From: Rhodeus uyekii
Lineage: Eukaryota > Chordata > Actinopteri > Cypriniformes > Acheilognathidae
Reading direction: 5' to 3'
NCBI GenBank assembly: GCA_037043235.1
Contig: JAWRVZ010000133.1
Coordinates: 1,873,606-1,937,605, forward strand
DNA length: 64,000 nucleotides
The translations under genes and the position numbers were made by a program. The stretch's first letter is position 1; every line of letters begins with the position of its first letter. This document shows positions 58,226 through 64,000 of the stretch, piece after piece. The notes under the pieces were generated by a model. The model did no database searches, was not told the DNA's origin, and saw only the letters and a program-made list of their open reading frames with translations.

Positions 58226-58750
58226 TTAGGAGGCCTGTAGACTGTAGCCACTGCAGTAGAGAGGGGCGCAGAAACACTCAAAGCAAGGGATTTCAAAAGA
58301 GTCTGTTTTGGGGACAGACACGGAACACATGTTGAACTGTTGACTGTGTATCACAAAGATACCCCCACCTCTACCAGAAGAATGCGAGAGATCAAATAAT
58401 CCATAGCCAACAGGAGTCATTAAAAAGAAGACCGTCAGATTCTTTGTTCAATGTTTCAGTTAAACGGACAAGGTCCAGCTTTTGTTCTAAAATAATGTCA
58501 GATAAAATAACAGCTTTGTTGTTGACATAGCGCATGTTAAACAGTGGTGATTTCAGCAGACGCGGGGGAGCCGATGAATCCGATGCAACCTTTGCATGCC
58601 TGAGTGCTGATAAGTTGTTCAAATTAACCCATGTAGGTCTTAACTGCAGTCTATGGGGTTTGCGCAGAAATCTCGGATTGGCGACATGTTTAGATGTTGA
58701 GCATAAAAAACTATGCGTAGTAACGCTTAGGTTGCAGTATTCAAACATAA
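58226..58750 (-). pseudogene. LINE apurinic-like endonuclease domain, N-terminal remnant
   Basis: The minus strand reads FNMRYVNNKAVILSDIILEQKLDLVRLTETLNK (58540-58440), the first blocks of the endonuclease of L2/CR1-type LINEs, in which the N of the opening block and the E of LTET are catalytic. After a frame change, DLSHSSGRGGGIFVIH (58400-58350) follows, the next conserved block. The rest of the domain is missing. Upstream, LRPTWVNLNNLSAL fits the region before the domain. Confidence 0.72.
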
Positions 58751-58960
58751 ATGCATGTCATTCACAATATCTAAGTGTCCGTTCATGTTTAACAACTGGT
58801 GAGCAGTGTACCTGGAAGCCATTTGGAAAGGGTCCACACCAACAACAGCCTCACAGTGGTGTAAACAGTGTACGTCCTGGGCCAGGCAACAGTAGAGTAT
58901 ATTCCAGTAAACCACACTCAGAGATAAAAGCAGTAATCCAGCATGCGAAGCATAATTCCA

Positions 58961-59984
58961 CATCATAGACGAATAAAAAGATACTGGCTCATAGAAATAA
59001 ACTACTAAAAAACAGGAGAGGAGCGGCAGCGTGCCCTTTCAACTAGTGAGAGCTTCTTAGACAATCAAGCCTGAGTAACATGGACTTTAAGACTTGAAGT
59101 TACAAATCTAAACAACTAAGTATAAACACAGAATACATACAATTGATAATGAAAGATCTTTTGAGAGCAAGCACAGAATCCAAACACCTTAACGGGTGCA
59201 CATAAGCTTAAAACGCATCTAAAGATTGATCATTAATATTTGCATTGGTAATTTTTGGATACTGAGCAATGGAAGTGTGTTTTCGAAGTTTCTTTGTCTT
59301 CTTCATTGCTTGGGATGTTCGTTGATGATTGCTTCCTTTGCTTGAGTTAACTCTGAAGGTAAGGTTTACCGAAAAGAGGAAAGATGAGCTTGGATGGATC
59401 AAGGCTAAAGGAAGCTAAAGAAACAAGAAGTGTGAAAAAGAGGGAAGAGAGAGATTTCTGGTGTCGGTGATTCTTAAAGGCAGAACTGGGCTCGCCCATA
59501 CTTGACTGGATGGCCAATCACAGAGGTGCAAATTGGGACCAGGAGAGGTTATTTTGTCTTTTTCCTTGCCTATTTAGCATTTTTTATGATGGTGTCGGAT
59601 TTGGGACAGACTTTACCTTTAAAGGCGATAAAAAAATATGATGCATTTCAGCGTAACATAATATACATAATAATAAAGCATCCAGAGAGGAACGTTTTAA
59701 GACTAAACATGGCAAGGTGGCAAGACATGGACAGAGGAATGTCTTCTCACACATGGTTATAAGTATTTAAACATCCAAATTTAACTACAAAACATAACTA
59801 GAATAATTACAACTTGGGGATTTGCATGCACACACAATAATGTATCTTATATAATCTGAAATGGTTGGATTATGAGTTAGAATCATAGAGCTTTCGGTAT
59901 GTGTGTGTATTTGGGTGTTCCAAATGCTAGCCCTTTTGGTGCTCAGCCTGAGGTGCCTAGGGGCTCCTGCTTATTTTCAACTTT
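58961..59984. other. col27a1 intron 7, unannotated stretch
   Basis: No gene or named element was seen. The open frame at 59502-59762 has no recognisable domain. Confidence 0.4.
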
Positions 59985-60142
59985 ACTGTATTTCAAACAG
60001 TAGAGAGTGTGGCACTGGCAACACCAAGGTTATGGGTTCAACTCCCATGAAAAGCAGGAACTGATTAGAATGTTAATGTATATCTTGAATGCAATATGAG
60101 TCGCTTTGGATAAAAGAGTGACAAATTAATAAAGTTAAAATG
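59985..60142 (+). mobile_element. tRNA-derived SINE
   Basis: TAGAGAGTGTGGCACTGGCAAC (A-box-like) and GGTTCAACTCC (B box) are followed by a body and the 3' words AGTCGCTTTGGATAAAAGAGTGAC. This is the well-known fish SINE/LINE tail GTCGCTTTGGATAAAAGCGTCTGCC in mutated form. It is not an intact tRNA gene, as no cloverleaf can be completed. Confidence 0.78.
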
Positions 60143-60539
60143 GGCAATTAACAAGACACTAGGGGCTAGGGGCAGTTTCAGTGGTGTCGGCTCTGAGTGT
60201 TAATGAAGTGTGGAATGTTAAAAGATACTATGGAGTTTATCTCAGTTGATCTAACACAACTGCCCCTTTTTCATTGTTTTCCATCTTCATTTCTCGAGTC
60301 TCCCCTGCCCTCCCTCCCCCTCTGAGGAGAGTGATGGAGTGTAAGACCCCAACCCTTATTTAAAGTAGGAGTTGAGAGCCTGTCTATTTGTAATGCTGGG
60401 ATGGTCTAAATGGAGTTTGTGCCCCCTCCTCACCTGAAGAGTGAACTATAATTATAACTGTAGAAGGTTGCTTTGTAAGTCCCACATTAGTGCTTAGATT
60501 GTTAGCATGGTGTTGTTGGTATGGAATCCCCATAGTGTC
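60143..60539. other. Intron spacer
   Basis: No gene or named element was recognised. Confidence 0.4.
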
Positions 60540-61635
60540 AGTGTAAAAGTTCCCTCAAAAGGGAAGGGTTGCATTGCATCACACTTTAATGCTTTGGTCA
60601 TGCCTGTACGTTTTCCTTCAGACAATATGAATCTTATTATGTTCTCTTTCATGGGAACTCGAGCTGCGTCAAAAGCGCTAGGGCAATACCTTGACGAATG
60701 TCACTTGAAGCACTGTGTAAACGATAAACGCGCGGCGTGTGAATACGTGTCACGGGTCAGTGACGTCATGAACCAGGTGATAAAAAGTCGCTGGAACCCG
60801 GAAACGGAAGCTTTGCGTGTCTCCATCGAAGCTGTGTTGCATTTGTGTGTGCTGGTGTGTGATTTATTTACATACCCAGTCTAGTTTAAAAGAAAATGGA
60901 CTCCCACTCATATATAAGTATGAGCAGTTAGACTGGGTTCTTCACCCTGCCTGCGCTTCATTACAGGCAGGGAAGCACACGGTCTGTGTTTGTCCTGCAT
61001 GGGTAAGGCGCATACACGGTCAGCGCTCGAGTGTTCTCGTATTTTCTCCTAATCCGCTCAGGATCGCATTCCCCAGGGCTCTGGTCCTGCTGCAGCTTAG
61101 GCTCAGCGGCGATCTAGGTCCTGGGGTAGAGCTGGCAGATCTGTTCCTATGGCTGGATCCGGAGGCATACTCTAGGGCAGTTTCTTCCGACCAGGCAAGA
61201 GTTACACTGACGCTGCATCGATCCAGCTCTGAGGAGGCCTATGAGGAGCTTTTTGAGGTTGTGAATCGCGTTGTTTCACTTCTAGCATTAAAAGTTATGA
61301 ATGCCGAGACCAGGGACGCTAATTCTAATAAATGCATTTGGATGAACGTCTCCTGCGTGATTCCATCCCAGCGTCGGAGGTAAATCCCCGATACTGCCCA
61401 AGCCATGCGGGTCACTTTACTCTGGTGAGCAGAGCATATTCCGCTCCAACCTGGCAGTGGTAGGCTTGAAAACCCTACTTCTACTGCAGGCTTTACAACG
61501 GGGTTGCTCGGGGGACCTCCGCCCAAGCCGAGCGTCGTTACCCGCTGCCCTTCCCTAAAAAGCAGGGGTTCGGGCCAATGCTCTCAGGCTCAGCCCTTGG
61601 GCATGGGGTCGGGTCTGAGGTCCGCCTCCTCTGCT
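60540..61635 (+). mobile_element. DIRS element, 5' part (copy E)
   Basis: A terminal motif occurs at 60635-60680 (TTCTCTTTCATGGGAACTCGAGCTGCGTC...GCGCTAGGG), closely matching the reverse complement of copy A's end. A similar palindrome-like word (AAGTTCCCTCAAAAGGGAAGG) lies at 60547. After a leader of about 250 bp, Gag remnants follow: LDPEAYSRAVSSDQARVTL and EEAYEELFEVVNRVVSLL (61150-61290). The sequence stops at the tail of the L2 LINE at 61636; RT and recombinase are absent. Confidence 0.78.
60895..61630 (+). pseudogene. DIRS Gag-like remnant (copy E)
   Basis: The start is around ATGGACTCCCACTC (60895). The frame then breaks, with decayed counterparts of the cysteine cluster (FVLHGxGKAHTRSALE-like, HCEDLGPGVELADLFLWLD). 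Segment 60817-61383 carries the EEAYEELFEVVNRVV block, matching SPAFEELVEVVVRVV in copy A. Later words (SKVTRMAWAV reversed frame aside, LQPGSGRLENPTSTAGFTTGLLGGPPPK) are in another frame. Structural role only by analogy with the other copies. Confidence 0.6.
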
Positions 61636-64000
61636 AAGTCAAGTCAAGTCAAGTCACCTTTATTTATATAGCGCTTTTTACAATGTAGATTGTTTCAAAG
61701 CAGCTTTACAGGAAAAACAATATAAACAAAGTTTGTTTGGCTGAACAGAAGCCCCAAAAGAGCAGGCGAATCAATACAATTGATGAATTTTAAGTGTTAA
61801 GTTTCCCCAACTGAGCAAGCCATAGGCGACAGCGGCAAGGAACCAAAACTCCGGCAGGTGACGTAACGAATGAAGAATAGAATGGAGAAAAAACCTTGGG
61901 AGAAACCAGGCTCAGTTGGGGGACCAGTTCTCCTCTGGCCAACAGCCAAACCGTGCATGATTATTATACAACAATTCAAGTCCAATATGAAGTCCAATTT
62001 GGTCCGGTTAGAGATGGGTTCATGATCGTCACAGGGGAGGGTCCAGTAGAGTCACGGTCTCCGCAGACACCCCAGGGCAGTGCTGTGCTCGTGTCCAGGT
62101 CCTTCATCTGATCTGGATACGGCCCGGATCCAGCTGACCACGGTAACCTCGGAATAAACAGAGACCAATATCAGCGTAGATGCCATTCTTCTTCTGATGT
62201 ATCGAGTACATCAGGTGTTATGGGAATGTTCCCGGTTCCGGCTTATCTAAATTATGCAGCCTAACAATCATTTTACATGATTTGGATTAAAAATGTATGT
62301 ATAATGTGTTATGTGTATGCCAGGTTGAAAAGATGTGTTTTTAGTCTACATTTAAACTGACAGAGTGTGTCTGCTTCCCGAACTGTAATAGGAAGACTGT
62401 TCCAGAGTTTAGGAGCTAAATAGGAAAAGGATCGCCCGCCAGCAGTTGACTTTGATATTCTAGGTATTATAAGCTGGTCAGTATTTTGGGATCGCAATAG
62501 ACGTGAAGGACTATAATGTGTTAAGAGATCGCTCAAGTACTGTGGAGCTAAACCATTTAATGCTTTGTAAGTAATTAGCAAGATTTTAAAATGTATTCGG
62601 TGTTTAATAGGAAGCCAGTGCAGGTTTGACAGAACTGGGCTAATATGCTCATACTTCCTGGTTCTAGTAAGAACTCGAGCTGCTGCATTTTGGACCAGTT
62701 GGAATTTGTTTATTAAGCGTGCAGAGCAACCACCTAGTAAAGCATTACAATAATCTAGCCTTGAACTAATGAACGCATGAACTAACTTTTCCGCATTTGT
62801 CTTAGATAGCATATGTCGCAATTTAGATATATTTTTTAAGATGGAAGAACGCCGTTTTACAGATGCTAGAAACATGGCTTTCAAATGAAAGATTGGTATC
62901 AAAGAGCACACCCAGGTTTCTAACTGACGACGAAGACTTGACAGAGCAGCCATCGAGTGTTAGGCAGTAGTCTAGATTATGTGCCGAACTTTTTGGTCTG
63001 ATAATTAGAATCTCTGTTTTTTCAGAATTTAGCAGTAGAAAGTTATTAGTCATCCAATTTTTTATATCGGTTATGCATTCTGTTAATTCAGTGAATTTGT
63101 TCGTTTCATCAGGATGAGAAGAAATATAGAGCTGAGTATCATCAGCGTAACAATGAAAGCTAATGCCATGCTTCCTAATAACTGCACCCAAAGGAAGCAT
63201 GTACAGGGTGAAAAGCAATGGTCCTAGTACTGAACCTTGAGGAACTCCATATTGAACCCGTGACCGATATGACATCTCCTCATTTAATGCTACAAACTGA
63301 TAACGCTCAGATAAGTATGACTTGAACCAGGCTAATGCAACTCCACTAATGCCAACATAATTTTCAAGTCTATTCAGAAGGATTTTGTGGTCAATAGTAT
63401 CAAATGCAGCACTAAGGTCCAGTAACACTAACAGAGAGATACAACCACGATCGGATGATAATAGCAAATCATTTGTAACTCTAATTAGAGCAGTCTCAGT
63501 ACTATGATATGGTCTAAATCCTGACTGGAAATCCTCGTAGATGCTGTTTCTTTCTAGAAAGGAACATAGTTGTAAAGATATTGCCTTTTCTAGAATCTTT
63601 GACAAGAAAGGTAGATTCGATATCGGCCTGTAATTAACTAATTCTGTAGGATCAAGTTGTGGTTTTTTAATAAGCGGTTTAATTACAGCCAGCTTAAAGG
63701 TTTTTGGTACGTATCCTAATGACAAAGAAGAATTAATAATATTAAGAATAGGATCTATGATTTCTGGAAGCATCTCTTTCAGTAGCTTAGTCGGTATTGG
63801 GTCTAGCATACATGTTGTTGATTTTGATGATTTAACGAGTTTAGACAATTCTTCCTCCCCAATAGCAATGAAGGATTGGAATTTTTCTTCAGGGACACTA
63901 AAATGTACTGTATTTTGGAATATTGTAGTAGATTGTTGCATGTTTATTATTTTCTCTCTAATATTATTAATTTTGCAAGTAAAGAAGTCCATGAAGTCAT
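61636..64000 (-). mobile_element. L2-clade LINE, best-preserved copy, continues past the window
   Basis: The 3' end on the minus strand is GCGCTATATAAATAAAGGTGACTTGACTTGACTTGACTT (61636-61670). The 3' UTR runs to about 62308, then the RT. The 5' half, with any endonuclease domain, lies beyond 64000. Confidence 0.92.
62309..63992 (-). pseudogene. L2-clade LINE ORF2: reverse transcriptase and C-terminal domain, one frameshift
   Basis: Two overlapping minus-strand frames (63992-62823 and 62953-62309) form one RT. Visible blocks: YRPISNLPFLSKILEKAI (RT 0-1), FQSGFRPYHSTETALIRV, LVLLDLSAAFDTIDH (first catalytic Asp), GVPQGSVLGPLLFTLYMLPLG, FHCYADDTQLYIS (YADD), FLLLNSEKTEILI, then SRLDYCNALLGGCS, LVQNAAARVLTRTRKYEHISP and KALNGLAPQYLSDLL. 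All catalytic residues are intact. The frames part at a T run near 62829-62836 that has one more T than the copy at 14003, so a single base either killed it recently or is an assembly error. The enzyme primes reverse transcription of its own RNA at the target. Confidence 0.88.

Larger units (their letters stand above)
54440..58960 (-). mobile_element. L2/CR1-superfamily LINE relic, (TTA)n tail, split by two insertions
   Basis: The 3' end is at 54443-54500 on the minus strand, with TTA repeats after GTGCTATATAATATAAAG-like sequence. RT C-terminal blocks lie at 54600-55400, part of the RT at 56490-56740, and an endonuclease domain at 58226-58750. The pogo-like element (55419-56482) and an LTR element (56740-57912) interrupt it. 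A good part of the RT has been lost around the second insertion. Confidence 0.7.

Noticed and set aside
59985..60142. Possible tRNA gene with A and B boxes
   Set aside because: No acceptor stem or anticodon arm can be completed, and the 3' part is a SINE tail. It is a tRNA-derived SINE.

Overview
This window is vertebrate genomic DNA, most likely from a teleost fish and plausibly a cyprinid. It has small phase-matched exons in very large introns, AT-rich intron sequence, many DIRS-type tyrosine-recombinase retrotransposons, an L2-clade LINE whose 3' end reads GCGCTATATAAATAAAGGTGACTTGACTT, a 5S-rRNA-derived SINE3, Tc1-like and pogo-like relics and short Gypsy-type LTRs. No prokaryotic genes, rRNA genes, intact tRNA genes or CRISPR arrays are visible. 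I cannot name the species from the sequence alone.

The only host gene I can support is the 5' portion of a collagen XXVII alpha-1 gene (col27a1) on the + strand. Seven exons can be placed exactly: exon 1 (start codon, 8644-8696), exon 2 (signal peptide core, 10634-10704), exon 3 (thrombospondin-N-like domain, variable Ser/Thr/Pro-rich region and start of the triple helix, 18686-19956), and four 54-bp Gly-X-Y exons (30795-30848, 43880-43933, 46613-46666, 49703-49756). Phases join without a break into 537 codons. The rest of the collagen lies beyond 64000. Two very short upstream reading frames precede the start codon.

The introns (about 1.9, 8.0, 10.8, 13.0, 2.7, 3.0 and more than 14 kb) are largely nests of mobile elements, all of which look broken. 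1-2510: 5' half of a minus-strand DIRS element. 3230-5470: Tx1/L1-like LINE relic. 12.4-18.4 kb (intron 2): LTR-like repeats, two L2 copies, a decayed DIRS, and a retrotransposed L2 tail that carries 3' flanking DNA. 21.5-30.05 kb (intron 3): two decayed DIRS elements, one interrupted by a SINE3 and one by a LINE fragment. 32.7-42.9 kb (intron 4): a solo LTR, a Gypsy relic split by a 744-bp inverted-repeat element, a Tc1 relic, an LTR-pair relic, a LINE and another DIRS. 46.8-49.0 kb (intron 6): an LTR element nested inside a related solo LTR, each with its own 5-bp target duplication. 54.4-61.6 kb (intron 7): a LINE split by a pogo-like transposon and an LTR element, then a tRNA-derived SINE and a DIRS 5' end. 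61.6-64.0 kb: a well-preserved L2-clade reverse transcriptase that runs off the window.

The elements do not form a functional system together. What stands out is the insertion record: nested target-site duplications, a 3' transduction whose source and offspring loci both lie in the window, and short copied patches of neighbouring elements.
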